64,000 nucleotides of DNA from Aphrophora alni (GCA_963513935.1 OY740765.1:71148253-71212252), one strand, 5' to 3'. Shown: positions 23,007 to 35,279, counted from the first letter of the stretch. Notes: generated by a model not told the origin, from the letters alone. A program made the numbers and translations.

Positions 23007-23049
<43 letters not shown>
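22949..23049. repeat. (CA)n microsatellite with CG-containing variants
   Basis: An impure left part with CACGCACGCA units becomes a pure CACACA run. The frames through it are artefacts. Confidence 0.9.
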
Positions 23050-23050
<1 letters not shown>

Positions 23051-23119
23051 CAATGCTGGCTGGTATTGGGGAAAGGAGATATTTTTGAAAGGAACTACTG
23101 TCTCATTTTATTCTTCCAT

Positions 23120-23250
23120 CACCACCGCCCCAAGTCGCCTCCCGGCAGGGAAGAAAAGTTGGGTTTACACCCGGCGATCTACTCTGTATGTCGCCTTCCG
23201 GCAGTGAAGGCAAATGGGGGTAACACCAGGCACTTTTCTACTCGAACGTG
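23120..23250. repeat. two-copy tandem duplication, ~65 bp
   Basis: GTCGCCTCCCGGCAGGGAAG and GTCGCCTTCCGGCAGTGAAG start the two copies. These continue as GGGTTTACACCCGGCGATCTACT and GGGGTAACACCAGGCACTTTTCTACT. The patch is unusually GC-rich for this window. Confidence 0.75.
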
Positions 23251-23254
23251 ACAA

Positions 23255-24344
23255 GACTAACACCACCCACCTCACCGGTACCGATCCTTGAGCTCAATAC
23301 TACATATATTTCCTTTTAACCTCATTCGCCGCAAGGTCAACCTTTACACCAAATCCAAGACGAGCCGGCTGTAATATACGACTAGTCTGCTCGTTCATCT
23401 CACCGACTAGGTTTTCCCAAACCCGACACCTTAGCCTCTGTCAATTAGCGTCCAACCAAAAAGTCTTTACTTCTTTATCTAAAAATCCCGTATTTTCGTT
23501 TTAAATCAGTTTAAAAAACACCACCAACTCAATACCGTTGCTACAAAATGAAACACATCACGCACGTGTGTAGTACGACAAACAAGATATGCCTTGGGTT
23601 TTTATCTGATTTGATATTTTTTAATACTATCTCTTTTCGCTCCTTACCTGACATCGGCCTTCAACAATCAGTTATTTTACTTCAATCTACTTTGTGCTTT
23701 ATCATTAACTCGGCTCTGAGCTCATATTTGTACAGTATTTCGGACTATTTGTATCAAAAGAATATTACTAATTTTTATTTTATGCAATAGTTTGAGTCTG
23801 TAATATTAGCAATGTCAATAGTACCGGTAGGTTAATTTTAGTAATCGTGTAATTTTATTGTCAACAGATTTAAATTCTGGATTAGTAAGGTTATATGTAA
23901 TGTAGGTAAGAATTTAGCGAAATTTAGGTTAATATAACTTCTTGACTATAGATTAACGAGTATTTGTTGTGAAATCCTATAAAAAACATGGTGTAATTGA
24001 TGTTATGGAATAATGAACAATATACAAGATGAAAGTGTAGTTGCGATCGAAAAAAATTGACAATCATGGTAGGGCTAGTTCAAACCCCAAGCGACTATGC
24101 GATTGCTTGGGGCGTCGACAACGCCGCCACACTTTTCCGTCTCAAAAGGGTGCCGGTATATTTTAAATTTTACTTTTTGAAGTGAATACTTCTTTACGCC
24201 CGGTAGGCAATTTTTTTGGTGCTGTTAAATCGATGTGATGAAAGGAAAAATCGTCACGAAAATAATAATAACAGTATAGTACAACAACGGGTATACTGTG
24301 TATTTTAATAATCTACTATTTTTATTTGTTTTATAACGTTTTCA
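23255..24344. other. no gene seen
   Basis: A moderately GC-rich start (to about 23460), then AT-rich sequence. The 80-residue frame at 23548-23790 is not recognisable. Confidence 0.35.
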
Positions 24345-24402
24345 GACTCAAACTAGTAACCAATGCAAAACTATAGGACAAACTTTCTCACATACCCATG
24401 TA
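24345..24402. repeat. left flank of the 115-bp satellite
   Basis: CAATGCAAAACTATAGGACA then AACTTTCTCACATACCCATG match the satellite unit at 27359-27400. The Tc-like element begins two bases later. Confidence 0.8.
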
Positions 24403-27164
24403 CAGGGTGAGGCAGACCACCCGTGCAGTATTTATAGCTGTCTTACTAACTTACTACTAACTTACTAAACACTTTTTCTTTCTCATTTCCCCCTAATTTG
24501 GCCTCACAGAATCCAATAAAATTATTTTCAATTTTGAAAAATGCCCCAAAAGGGCCCAATTTGGGGGTAGGCGTGCTTTTTGAGGAATTTTCAAATGTAA
24601 ACATGGGTTGTGTGATACATCAATTTAAAGGTCTAATTACCCTGAACATTTTGGTGCAAACAACAGTTAATTATCTTTAACCGTGTGTACAGGGTGTACC
24701 AAAACGTTTTGAAATAGGACTTTAAAATAAAGTACCGTGTTACCTACCCTACCTACAATACGGAACAGTACCAGATTTTTTTTCCCCAAGCTTATTATTG
24801 AGCTATTCTTTAAGGAAACGTGTGGTGGGGCATTTTTCACTGGATTTTGTAAATTTTAAAAATGCTCAAACTTAAAGAATACAAATAAGCCACAAACTCA
24901 AAATTCTTAAATAGGCCCTAACAACTTATAAAAAAATTTATATCAAATAAAAGGTCTTTTCAAAACAAACATTTTTTTTTGTATTTGATCTTTTTCTATC
25001 TCTTACTGTTTTAAAATTGTAGCCGAAAAACTTAATTACGTATGTCAGTTCACAAAATGTAACAAATTATTTTTAAATGATATTAAATCAAAAATTTTCC
25101 TACAATGTTTAATTAGATTCATAGCTCTGAATGTCCTCTGAACTAGCCATAATCTTACCTTTCACTGATTTTGCTACATTAGGTGCTCGAATTGTAGTCC
25201 GTCATTTTCTAAACACACTTCTGTTCTGGAACTGAAGCTATTTACAGCTCACAATACTTCTTCATGGCTGATTAAATTTATAGCATTTCAGATTCGCTGG
25301 ATCATAACTTCGGGTGTTGTCGGTCGTAAAGCATAAACTATGTATGTCTTTCAGCCTACCCCATAAGTAAAAGCCCATACAGGTCAAATCAGGGGACTTG
25401 GTAGGTAGTTAACTGGACCACCTCTTCCAAACCATCTTCCAGGATATTGTTCATCAAGCATTTGTCGTACGTTGTGAGAGTAGTGAGCCGGAGCACCGTT
25501 GTGCATAAACCACATATCGTCAACAACTTCGTCAGATACATCTATTAATAAGTTAGGCAAGTGATTAATTTAAAAAATGTTATAAGTCTCTCCATCTAGG
25601 TGTCCTACAAAGAAAAAAGGACCTACAATTTTCCTGCCATCAATACCACACCAGGTATTCACAGTCCAGTACCTCTGGTTGTCAACCTCTTGCATCCAGT
25701 GCGGGTTCTCATGAGTCCAGTACCTCATGTTGTGGCGGTTAACTTCGCCATTGCTCCGAAATATAGCTTCGTATAGTACATTACAAAAAAAGTGTTCATT
25801 ATGTTGCAACTTTTTTCTTGCCCACAAACAAAAATTCATTCTTTGAATGCCATCATCACCATGAAGTTCTTGGTGCAGTGACATCTTGTAGGGATGCATT
25901 TTATTGTCTTTCAGGACCCTCAACACTGACCTTTGAATCATACTTGAATCAAGAGCTATTCATCTGGAAGACTCACTTGGGTTTAGTTGAACTGCTGGCA
26001 ATACTTCTGGTGCCCTATCACTTCTTACAGGCCTTTCAAGTGTTTTTCCTTTATTGCTGTCAGGCTGTACCTGTCCTTTTTCACGGAACTCGACTAGCAA
26101 GTTTATGAAAGGCCATTCGCGACTGAAGTGACATAGTTTTGGAAACACCTAACACCAATAGCATATCGAATGCCTCCGCATTTGTGTACGGCATTTCGAA
26201 AAAGCACAAGCAGTACGTCCTTCACAGCAGACACTAATGAACTGACTAAGGGTAGCCAAATCATATTTGTCAGATAAAGATGTCTAGCCAGCATACCGCA
26301 AGTGATAAGCCTGTTGAGGGTGGTACAAAATACCTTTCTAGTCCAATCCTGCATTGAAATTGTGCATGTGCATGCATCATTGTTATCTTTTAAAGATAAA
26401 CACGGACAACTACTACCAAAGTATTAAGCCATATTGAAAAATTAAAACATGTTGAATTTTATTCTGATTTCATAACAAAGTCCGTTTATCATAAAAACCT
26501 GTTTGTTCAAATAAAAATAATTTGTTAATAAATTTCGTAAACTGGCATAATTAAGATTTTCGGCTGCCATTTTAAAACAGTAAGAGATAGAAAAAAGATC
26601 AAATACAAAAAATGTTCGTTTTGAAAAGACCTTTTATTTGATATATATATATTTTTTTTATAAGTTGCTATTTAAGAATTTTGAGTTTTAGACTTTTTGT
26701 ATTCTTTAAGTTTGAGCATTTTTAAAATTTACAAAATCCAGTGAAAAATGCCCCTACCACACGTTTCCTTAAAGAATAGCTCAGTAATAAGCTTGGGGAA
26801 AAAAAATCTGGTGCTGTTCCGTATTGTAGGTAGGGTAACACGGTACTTTATTTTAAAGTCCTATTTCAAAACGTTTTGGTACACCATGTACATACTGTTA
26901 AAGATAATTAACTTTTGTTTGCACCAAAATGTTCAGGGTAATTAGATCTTTAAATCGATGTATCACACAACTCATGTTTACATTTTAAAATTCCTCAAAA
27001 AGCATGCCTACCCCCAAATTGGGCCCTTTTGGGGCATTTTTCAAAATTGAAAATAATTTTATTGGATTCTGTGAGGCCAAATTAGGGGGAAATGAGAAAG
27101 AAAAAGTGTTAAAGTAAGCTGGTGAGTCAGCTATAAATACTGCACGGATGGTCTGCCTCACCCA
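24403..27164 (-). mobile_element. Tc1/mariner-like transposon with ~670-bp inverted ends
   Basis: The element starts CAGGGTGAGGCAGACCACCC and ends with the complementary GGATGGTCTGCCTCACCC. It is bordered on the left by TA and on the right by a TATATA run, fitting TA target duplication. The left arm (24403 to about 25082) and right arm (about 26504-27164) pair almost throughout. For example, TTTGGGGGTAGGCGTGCTTT pairs with AAAGCATGCCTACCCCCAAA-like sequence. About 1.4 kb between the arms holds the transposase remnant on the minus strand. It lies inside a 115-bp satellite whose unit resumes on the other side. Confidence 0.85.
25150..26194 (-). pseudogene. Tc/mariner-like transposase, degenerate
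   Basis: This was the enzyme of the surrounding element. On the minus strand it starts MPYTNAEAFDMLLVLG at 26194. It changes frame to CFQNYVTS, then to SREWPFINLLVEFREKGQVQ and SDRAPEVLPAVQLNPSESSR. The next block, from 25941, reads QRSVLRVLKDNKMHPYKMSL then WTVNTWCGIDGRKIVGPFFF. Near 25500 MWFMHNGAPAHYSHNVRQML carries the second catalytic block with Asn where HDGAPAH is usual. The first block, NVLYEAIF, lacks the expected Asp (usually DEA.F). Near 25340 VYALRPTTPEVM leads to the C-terminus at about 25150. With two catalytic Asp positions lost, several stops and several frameshifts, it cannot be functional. Similar N-termini (YTN.EA.DM) appear in many insect genes annotated as DUF4817. Confidence 0.8.
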
Positions 27165-27592
27165 TATATATTAAAACTAAAAATCTACGAAAAATATTGC
27201 ACTAACTTTCTCAAAATTTACATACATAGTTAAACTAAAAGCAATGCGAAACAATAATACAAACTTTCTCACCTACCCATACATATTAAAACTAAAAATC
27301 TACGAAAAATATTGCACTAATTTTCTCAAAATTCACATACATAGTTAAACTAAAATCAATGCAAAACTATAGCACAAACTTTCTCACATACCCATACATA
27401 TTAAAACTAAAAATCTACGGAAAATATAGCACTAACTTTCTCAAACTCACATACATAGTCAAACTAAAATCAATGCAAAAATATTGCACAAACTTTCTCA
27501 TATATATTAAAACAAAAAATCTACGAAAAATATTGCACTAACTTTCTCAAATTCACATACATAGTTAAATTAAAACCAATGCAAAAATATCG
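27165..27592. repeat. 115-bp satellite, dimeric unit, about 4 copies
   Basis: ATTAAAACTAAAAATCTACG starts units near 27170, 27285, 27400 and 27506 (115, 115 and 106 bp). Each unit has two related halves: AATATTGCACTAACTTTCTC.AAATTCACATACATAGTT and AACTATAGCACAAACTTTCTCACATACCCATACATATT. The half-unit resembles the start of family A (GCAAAAATATTGCACAAACTTTCTCACTCACCC at 40690). Confidence 0.85.
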
Positions 27593-27594
27593 GG

Positions 27595-29090
27595 AAGGAG
27601 CTCCTGGGGCAATTGATAATTTTAACACGTGTAAAATGTCCCGAGACGACGTTTTACATAACAAAATATATCTTCATAGACACTTTCCTCAATGTTTTGA
27701 CTGACTAAAAATTTTCGTCCATTTAGCCGATTATAAACTCTGGCGTCAATTTTAAAACCCTCTAATTTGAATCTAACCATATTGTTCTTTTAATTGTTAG
27801 TTAACATCGACTACGATTACGTTACAATTTTAAAGCGTTCTCTGTTAATAAACTTAATAAGTTTTGGTAAATACTAGTATCTATAATAATTAATATTTCG
27901 CGATTTTGTGCTCAATTGTTTATGTTTTGGCAAAATGTAAAATACAGTAGATAGAACGCAATAAAATATTGTTTAATTGTAACAAAGCGTTAAATTAGTT
28001 TGCACCTCGTAATCACTGTAGTTATTAATAAATATAACTAACGGATCATAGACTAATGTTTGAACCCGTTTTTATACAACATGTTTAGTTGTATTTAACT
28101 GGTCTTAAATTAAAACAAAGTTTGTTTTATTTCTATCCAAACTTACGGTCATTGTATAGCGACATCAGTCACTTCAATTGAGGTTATGTTCAATAATAGT
28201 CAAAAATGTATTGTTGTCTTAGCAAACTAAAATTGTCTTGCCTTATAATAAGGAAAATGAAAATTTTACTTTTTAAACACGACTTAGTTTATCATCAGTT
28301 TATCATTGGCTGTTTGGTGAGGATAGTTATTATATTTGATTCGCTTATACCAAAAAAATACTCCCTTGAACGGTCCCTGATTTTGGGACGGTAATTAACA
28401 GACCACGAAGTGGACCCCTAAAAACTGTATTGAGAAAAGAAAACAACGAAATGTTGTCTACTAAAACAACAGAACCCATCTAAATCAATATGAAACTTGT
28501 AAAATTCCAAAGTGTTTAAAATAATAATATTGTGCTATCATGTAAGTTTAAAGCTTACATTCCGTTTTCGGTTCATGGTTTAAGACGCTTTGACATACGC
28601 TTAAAAATGTGAGAGATAATTTTAATCTTTTTTTTTTTTTATGAGAACAGTTTTTCTCTAAAGTAATTTGGTATGATAAAACAATATTCACTCTTTCTGA
28701 AAATGCGAATAAGCTCAATTAGGGTACTTACTCGGACATCACCTAACACCAACCTTGTGAATGGATATCAACTTAAACCGCCAGAAGCTTGTATTTAGAG
28801 AGACCTATTATCCTTTGGAATAATTTGAACCATTGGGTGATAATTAGTTTGAAATGCCAAGCAATTATGTCATTCCGGGACTTCAATTAGTACATTCTTC
28901 TTCCAACATAATTGGGTTCTCATTATTCATTAGCTATATTGTCCGCTATTTCTCCAATGCAACGTTCTCGAACAAAGTAGTTGAGGAGGTATAGAGTAGG
29001 CATCTAGTGTTATGGTGGAGGAAAGTGAAAGACATAGTATACAGTCGTAAACCAAAGTCTTAAATAATTGTTTTATTCATAAAAATACTA
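27595..29090. other. no gene seen
   Basis: AT-rich sequence with a T-run near 28630. The short frame at 28206-28394 is unconvincing. Confidence 0.4.
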
Positions 29091-29094
29091 TTTC

Positions 29095-29485
29095 ATCAAT
29101 AGAGAACATTGCTGATGCTCCTTGGTTCATAACAAACAGCGACCTCCACAGGGAATGGAGCTTATGACTGACGAGATCCAACAGTTTTCAGGAAACCATG
29201 AGGAAAGACTACGTCATCATTAAAATATTGAAGTCTTCCAACGGCTAGATGCCGGCATGGTGCGAAAATTGAAAAGAAGAAAATCCTTCGAGCTATTGTC
29301 TATGTACCAGAGCGACAACAGTGATGTGAAAGTGTAATTTTCACACTAAATTAAGAGTTTATTTGGACTCTTAGATTTGGGTATAGTAGGAGTTCAGGTT
29401 AGCTCATTATTCTTAAGACTAGATTCAAATTGTATGAAATACTAAATGCTTTGTAAAATAAAAAATAAAATAATAAAAAATATGC
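29095..29485 (+). pseudogene. LINE ORF2 C-terminus and 3' end (Jockey-like)
   Basis: A frame reads NIADAPWFITNSDLHREW and, one frame away, GMELMTDEIQQFSGNHEERL then RHH, a stop, NIEVFQRLDAGMVRKLKRRK and SFELLSMYQSDNSDVKV, ending at a stop near 29333. APW....S.LH.DL....V.EEI......Y.ERL..H.N is the usual last segment of Jockey-type reverse transcriptase proteins. About 110 bp of untranslated sequence and an A-rich tail (29455-29480) follow, the expected 3' structure. One frameshift and one stop are visible. The rest of the element is absent, consistent with 5' truncation. Confidence 0.7.
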
Positions 29486-29489
29486 CGCA

Positions 29490-30140
29490 TAATAGGAACG
29501 ACAAACACACCTGTAGACTTATTAATGTTTTGTTGAAATCAAAAAGCCTATTTTAAATCTTTTTTTATTAAAGTAATTTTTGTTATTCAAAGTTGCCCCT
29601 TAAACATGACAGATTTGTTAGCGACGCCGATTTACGAAACTCCGTGTAAATATTTTAAATGTCATAGACTTATCTTCATATTACATAACCCAATAAAATC
29701 ATTAAATAAATACGAAAAGTGTAATTATTTGGGAACATACTGTCAATTAATGAAACTTTTAAACAACTGTTAACACAAAGAAAACCAGTTGGCCGAGTTT
29801 TAGCTTTATATGGCGATACCTTGAGAATACCTTATAAGGATACGACCTGTGACCTTGAAACATATCTCTGTGATCAGTAAAATTCACAATATTTGCTGCT
29901 GTAATCTCTTCTGCCCAAATGTTGAACCAAATTATCAAGGTTGGTCGCCAGAATTTCTGGAATGTATAAAAATAAATACGGCGTTTAGGAGGAGTTAGGA
30001 CATATTCATATGAATGATGAATAAAATACATCGAAAACACGTTGTAATTACCAAGTGTTGTCGAGCGATCCTTCTTTGTAAATACTACTTAATTGGACAA
30101 TTACCACCGGTTGTAAATAGAATATAAACGCTTACGAAAT
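29490..30140. other. no gene seen
   Basis: AT-rich non-coding sequence. The minus-strand frame at 29759-30040 resembles nothing known to me. Confidence 0.4.
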
Positions 30141-30143
30141 AAA

Positions 30144-31673
30144 ACATACAAGAAGAACTCGAAGTTGATCAGAGTATGTGTAGCCTATAGAATACTAACG
30201 CTAATCAATATACGTACAAGAAGAACTCGAAGCTGGTCAGAGTATGTGTATAGAATACTAACGCTAATGAATAGACATACAAGAAGAACTCGAAGTTGGT
30301 CAGGGTATGTGTATAGAATACTAACGCTAATGAATATACATACAAGAACTCGAAGCTGGTCAGAGTATGTGTATATAATACTAACGCTAATGAATATAAA
30401 TACAAGAACTCGAAGCTGGTCAGAGTATGTGTAGACTATATAATACTAACGCTAATGAATATACATACAAGAACTCGAAGTTGGTCAGAGTATGTGTATA
30501 TAATACTAACGCTAATGAATATACATACAAGAACTCGAAGCTGGTCAGAGTATGTGTATATAATACTAACGCTAATGAATATACATACAAGAACTCGAAG
30601 CTGGTCAGAGTATGTGTATATAATACTAACGCTAATGAATATACATACAAGAACTCGAAGCTGGTCAGAGTATGTGTATATAATACTAACGCTAATGAAT
30701 ATAAATACAAGAACTCGAAGCTGGTCAGAGTATGTGTATAGAATACTAACGCTAATGAATATACATACAAGAACTCGAAGCTGGTCAGAGTATGTGTATA
30801 TAATACTAACGCTAATGAATATACATACAAGAACTCGAAGTTGGTCAGGGTATGTGTATAGAATACTAACGCTAATGAATATACATACAAGAACTCGAAG
30901 CTGGTCAGAGTATGTGTATATAATACTAACGCTAATGAATATACATACAAGAACTCGAAGTTGGTCAGGGTATGTGTATATAATACTAACGCTAATGAAT
31001 ATACATACAAGAACTCGAAGCTGGTCTGAGTATGTGTATATAATACTAACGCTAATGAATATACATACAAGAACTCGAAGTTGGTCAGGGTATGTGTATA
31101 GAATACTAACGCTAATGAATATACATACAAGAACTCGAAGCTGGTCAGAGTATGTGTATATAATACTAACGCTAATGAATATAAATACAAGAACTCGAAG
31201 CTGGTCAGAGTATGTGTATATAATACTAACGCTAATGAATATACATACAAGAACTCGAAGTTGGTCAGAGTATGTGTATATAATACTAACGCTAATGAAT
31301 ATACATACAAGAACTCGAAGCTGGTCAGAGTATGTGTATATAATACTAACGCTAATGAATATACATACAAGAACTCGAAGTTGGTCAGAGTATGTGTATA
31401 TAATACTAACGCTAATGAATATACATACAAGAACTCGAAGCTGGTCAGAGTATGTGTATATAATACTAACGCTAATGAATATAAATACAAGAACTCGAAG
31501 CTGGTCAGAGTATGTGTATATAATACTAACGCTAATGAATATACATACAAGAACTCGAAGTTGGTCAGAGTATGTGTATATAATACTAACGCTAATGAAT
31601 ATACATACAAGAACTCGAAGCTGGTCAGAGTATGGTATATAATACTAACGCTAATGAATAGACATACAAGATG
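30144..31673. repeat. 60-bp minisatellite, about 25 copies
   Basis: The unit is ACAAGAACTCGAAGCTGGTC, AGAGTATGTGTATATAATAC, TAACGCTAATGAATATACAT. The first copies are longer (68, 63, 63 bp) with AAGAAG in place of AAG. From 30467 the period is an almost invariant 60 bp. Variants alternate between CTGGTCAGAG and TTGGTCAGAG/TTGGTCAGGG. Because 60 is a multiple of 3 and the unit lacks stops in some frames, long frames stay open on both strands (about 395 codons each). These are products of the repeat, not genes. Confidence 0.97.
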
Positions 31674-31693
31674 AGAAACCTACAAATATAAGA

Positions 31694-31733
31694 TGTGTGT
31701 GTGTGTGTGTGTTTGTTTGTTTGTTTGTTTGTT

Positions 31734-31819
<86 letters not shown>
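31694..31819. repeat. (TG)n/(TTTG)n microsatellite
   Basis: A TG run, about five TTTG units (31711-31740), then a long pure TG run ending at TTTTGCACTCG. It follows the 60-bp array after a 20-bp gap. Confidence 0.95.
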
Positions 31820-31821
<2 letters not shown>

Positions 31822-32375
31822 GCACTCGACATGGATTTTTGACTATATTTGCGTTTTTGGTTATACTGATTTTGACAAAAAAAACTTTTTCCATATTTTA
31901 GGGGTAAATGAAGATGAAAATAAAATTTTAAAATGGCGATCCCGTGGATTTCATATTGTTTTTACTGTGTATCGATGCTGGTAAAATTCTGGCCAAACAG
32001 GCAAATCCTGAATTAACTCTTGCCGGAAAGTAACGATCTATAAGGACGAAACAATTTAATTTAAAAGTCAAATTATTTTTGCAAACAAAAATAACTAAAA
32101 TCTGGGTAAAAACTATTTAAAAAGGGGAGTACTTTTCCCTTTCACCGTAATGTGCCTAATGTACCTTTTTCACAGCAACTATGATAGATAACTCAATTCT
32201 GTTTTTTCTCTCTCATAGAACAAATCTTTGTACACGTGTGGAACCACTAAGATTTAAGTTTAAAAACAAAATAATGTTTTTTTAATCATTTAAAAATATA
32301 TACATATTTTGATTTATTTTTTACTTTGAAATAACCACTACTATTGATTATTTTTTTCAGTTCCAGTTATGTAAG
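31820..32375. other. no gene seen
   Basis: AT-rich non-coding sequence. Confidence 0.4.
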
Positions 32376-32379
32376 TGCA

Positions 32380-32460
32380 TATGGGAAAAGGACAAGAGTT
32401 GGTCAAGAGAGACATGATAGGAAAGATGAAAGGTAAATCCAGTGAAGGTAAATTTGTATT
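32380..32460 (+). repeat. fragment of interspersed repeat family B
   Basis: GGACAAGAGTTGGTCAAGAG, GACATGATAGGAAAGATGAA and AGGTAAATCCAG match the family's middle part. Confidence 0.55.
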
Positions 32461-32494
32461 ATTACCCCGACTAAAGATAAAAGTACTTTATACA

Positions 32495-32545
32495 ATTATC
32501 TAATCTAGTCTAATCTAGTCTTAAACAACTTATCTAATCTAGATG
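32495..32545. repeat. short TCTAATCTAG repeat
   Basis: The TCTAATCTAG decamer occurs about four times over 50 bp with small changes. Confidence 0.7.
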
Positions 32546-32984
32546 TTACAAATATATACAGCACAAATTTGTCTATAATTTTATTTTAATATATTTAAAA
32601 TATAAAACTAAAAATCGTTTTAACTCTAAGATACAAATCAATTTTCTCGTCATTATTATTTTATTACAACCAATCACTAAATGAAATTTGGAGTAACCAT
32701 TCATCAGCACTTGCAGACTTTTCTCAAATAGTTTGGAAATCTATTAACACCGAGTCGGTCTTAGAAACAAAGTTTACATCATCAAATTCAAACCTGGGCT
32801 TTTAAAATGAGATCCAATACTTATTTTTTTCTACATTTTTTCACCGATTTACTTGTTTGATGTCAAGCGAGCGAAGCGATTTTCATATAGGCTTACATTA
32901 AAAGTCCGAACGTTTGCAATAGAATTCAAACTGAGTTTCCCAGTTGGGGAATAGGGATTGCATTGAACTCCATACTTGTTATTT

Positions 32985-33055
32985 CGGAATGTCTAATGCC
33001 TTGCATGGCGTGTATCACATAGCGTGACAAATAAAGATTATTATATAAGGAAGTG
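32985..33055 (+). repeat. LINE-type 3' tail
   Basis: AATGCCTTGCATGGCGTGTA, TCACATAGCGTGACAAATAAA, then GATTATTATATAA. A short stem-loop region, an AATAAA signal and a simple tail resemble the 3' ends of non-LTR elements. No coding part was identified upstream. Confidence 0.4.
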
Positions 33056-33059
33056 TGTT

Positions 33060-34555
33060 AATCAAGGTCTAAGAAAAGTAGTAGCCCTCGACATAGGACT
33101 CTGTAAGGCCACACGCTCTATAAAGTGATTCAGACATTGTCGGTAAGATACCCAATGATTCATTGTTTTCCCTTATTTGTAAAGGATGGCATTGGCATTT
33201 AACAGCTCTTTTACTACAGATGGTAATGTAAATTCAGACTTGTTATTTCTTGTATAAAATCATTCGATGCTTGAAATCAATGTCAACAGAGTCTCTCTGA
33301 ACTGCATGACCGACAAAAAATATAAACTTGAGAATTGCGTCGAAGTGAATGTTTAAGACTCGATTACGCAGGGTGTTCGGTCTATCAGCTGAATCGGATT
33401 GGCCTCACTTAATCTATATACAGTTTTAACTTCAGGACCTACTGTATATTTCTTTTGAATTTTCATGTTTTATATATGCTAACTCATTCAAAATTTTACT
33501 AATGAGGTTCATTGTAAGGTTTAATATTATGTTGTATTACAATGTTGCAAAACTTCTGTTCTAAATAGCACATAAGAAATAAACAAATATATCACCTAGT
33601 TCAGAATTTTACGTAGATTATGAAAAACTCTGGGGTGACGTTGTTTCCAACACTTTTTGGACTAAAAACCACCATTAATAGTAATAGTTTTTGAAAATAT
33701 GGTTTTAAAGCAATAAAGTAAAACAAAAAAATTAATTATACGAAATTTTGCATAGCCTAAAAAGAGGCGACGCCGTTAAAAATTGAACTATCTTTTACAA
33801 ATTGCGGGGGGGAACTATACATTTTTACAAATCCTTCATTTTTAACTAATCCAGTCAAATTGAACTAAGCCTACTTAATGTAAGAAAAAAGTAATGCCGA
33901 AGTAGCTTACCCAATAAAGTAGAACAAACCAGTGCCGGGACATACACCCCCGCGCATGATACACACATACACTCACGTAATGCTAATATAGGAGTTATTT
34001 TATTATTTATAATATATTCTTTACATGTAGTGACATTACTAAATTAAGGAAATCACCCCCTCACGTGCGTGGTAATGGTCTGTTTGAATGCGACCAGTTT
34101 GTGTATTATGTACCGTCATACATTTCCCTAGATGTTCAAAGATCTCCAACAACGTCGAAAATAGTGTGTAATAACCTGTTCAATCTCTTCTCTCCCAACT
34201 TAGACCAACCATTCAAATGGTATTAGGTAGTATATTGACTCAAATGTATTTTGGAAAAAAATGACTGGAGATATTAAGTGGGTTTGAAATGATAACCCAT
34301 TAATATTTATGGAAATTCAGTTTTCCGAAGAAGTGTTTTTACGATGTAGAGTTTCTCAAAAATTGTCATTTGGTGGACTCCATGACCATATCTTTCACCA
34401 TTTAAAAATATTGACCTTAAATGTAAAACAACAGTGTTTTACATGATTTTCATCATGGTTAAGCTGATAAATAGAAAAGAATTTGGAAACAAAACAAAAA
34501 TTTGGTATGAAAGCTTTTAATGATATATCAACAATAATATATTTTAAATGATAAG
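33060..34555. other. no gene seen
   Basis: AT-rich. CAGGGTGTTCGGTCTATCAG at 33370 resembles a mariner-type end but has no visible partner. Confidence 0.4.
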
Positions 34556-34559
34556 CCCA

Positions 34560-34960
34560 GTTACTCAAAATTTAAACTTACGTCTCTCCAACCCGAAATT
34601 TAAATTTATCACAACTGTCATAGCTCAACTATATGTGACTTTTTATTTTGAGGTAAGTGGTAGAAGGGAAAAAAAAAATTACGATTTTCTCAAAATCAAC
34701 TCTTAACACTTTTTAACGAATTTGGTTCAAATAGAGACTCAAAGTATCCAAACAAAACGTATTAGTTGCCATCTCTCCAAAAATGCCAGTTCGTGAGTTA
34801 AGGTAAAAAATGGATTTAAAAAATGTAATTTCTCAAAATCTCGTTAAAATCCCGATTTCGGTGAAATTTAAATTAAATTTTTAAGATTAATAACCCATAT
34901 CCGTGTAAAATCGCAAGTAAAATAATACTACGATGAGGAATAACTGAAAAAAAAAACCAA
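34560..34960 (-). repeat. interspersed repeat family A, partial
   Basis: On the plus strand it carries ATCTCTCCAAAAATGCCAGT, TCGTGAGTTAAGGTAAAAAA and TTTCTCAAAATC. These are complements of the 3' half of the 40685-41115 copy. Confidence 0.6.
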
Positions 34961-35062
34961 AATGAACCTTGACCAACATTATTAGAAGCTCGATTTTTTC
35001 ACATAGGCCTACCATTCACGCTAAGGACGGGTTTATTGCACACCCGTAGCAAGTTTAGACCG

Positions 35063-35063
<1 letters not shown>

Positions 35064-35128
<65 letters not shown>

Positions 35129-35130
35129 TA
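35064..35130. repeat. (TA)n microsatellite
   Basis: A nearly pure TA run with one TATG interruption, followed by AT-rich low-complexity sequence to 35210. Confidence 0.95.
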
Positions 35131-35279
35131 TAATTGTAACCAAAAATTTAAATAATTTAAATTTAATATTTAATTTAATAATTTATGAATTAAATTTAAT
35201 AATATATATTAAAGATTGTAACCATGGTACGTTTTCACTTGTGAATGACAACTAAAGGACTAACATTTTTAGTAATGAA

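Noticed and set aside
30420..31642. Two ~395-codon open frames on opposite strands
   Set aside because: They are translations of the 60-bp minisatellite. They stay open because the period is a multiple of 3, and neither has non-repeat coding sequence at its ends.
31625..31984. Open frames rich in Cys/Val or Thr/His
   Set aside because: These are translations of the TG microsatellite.
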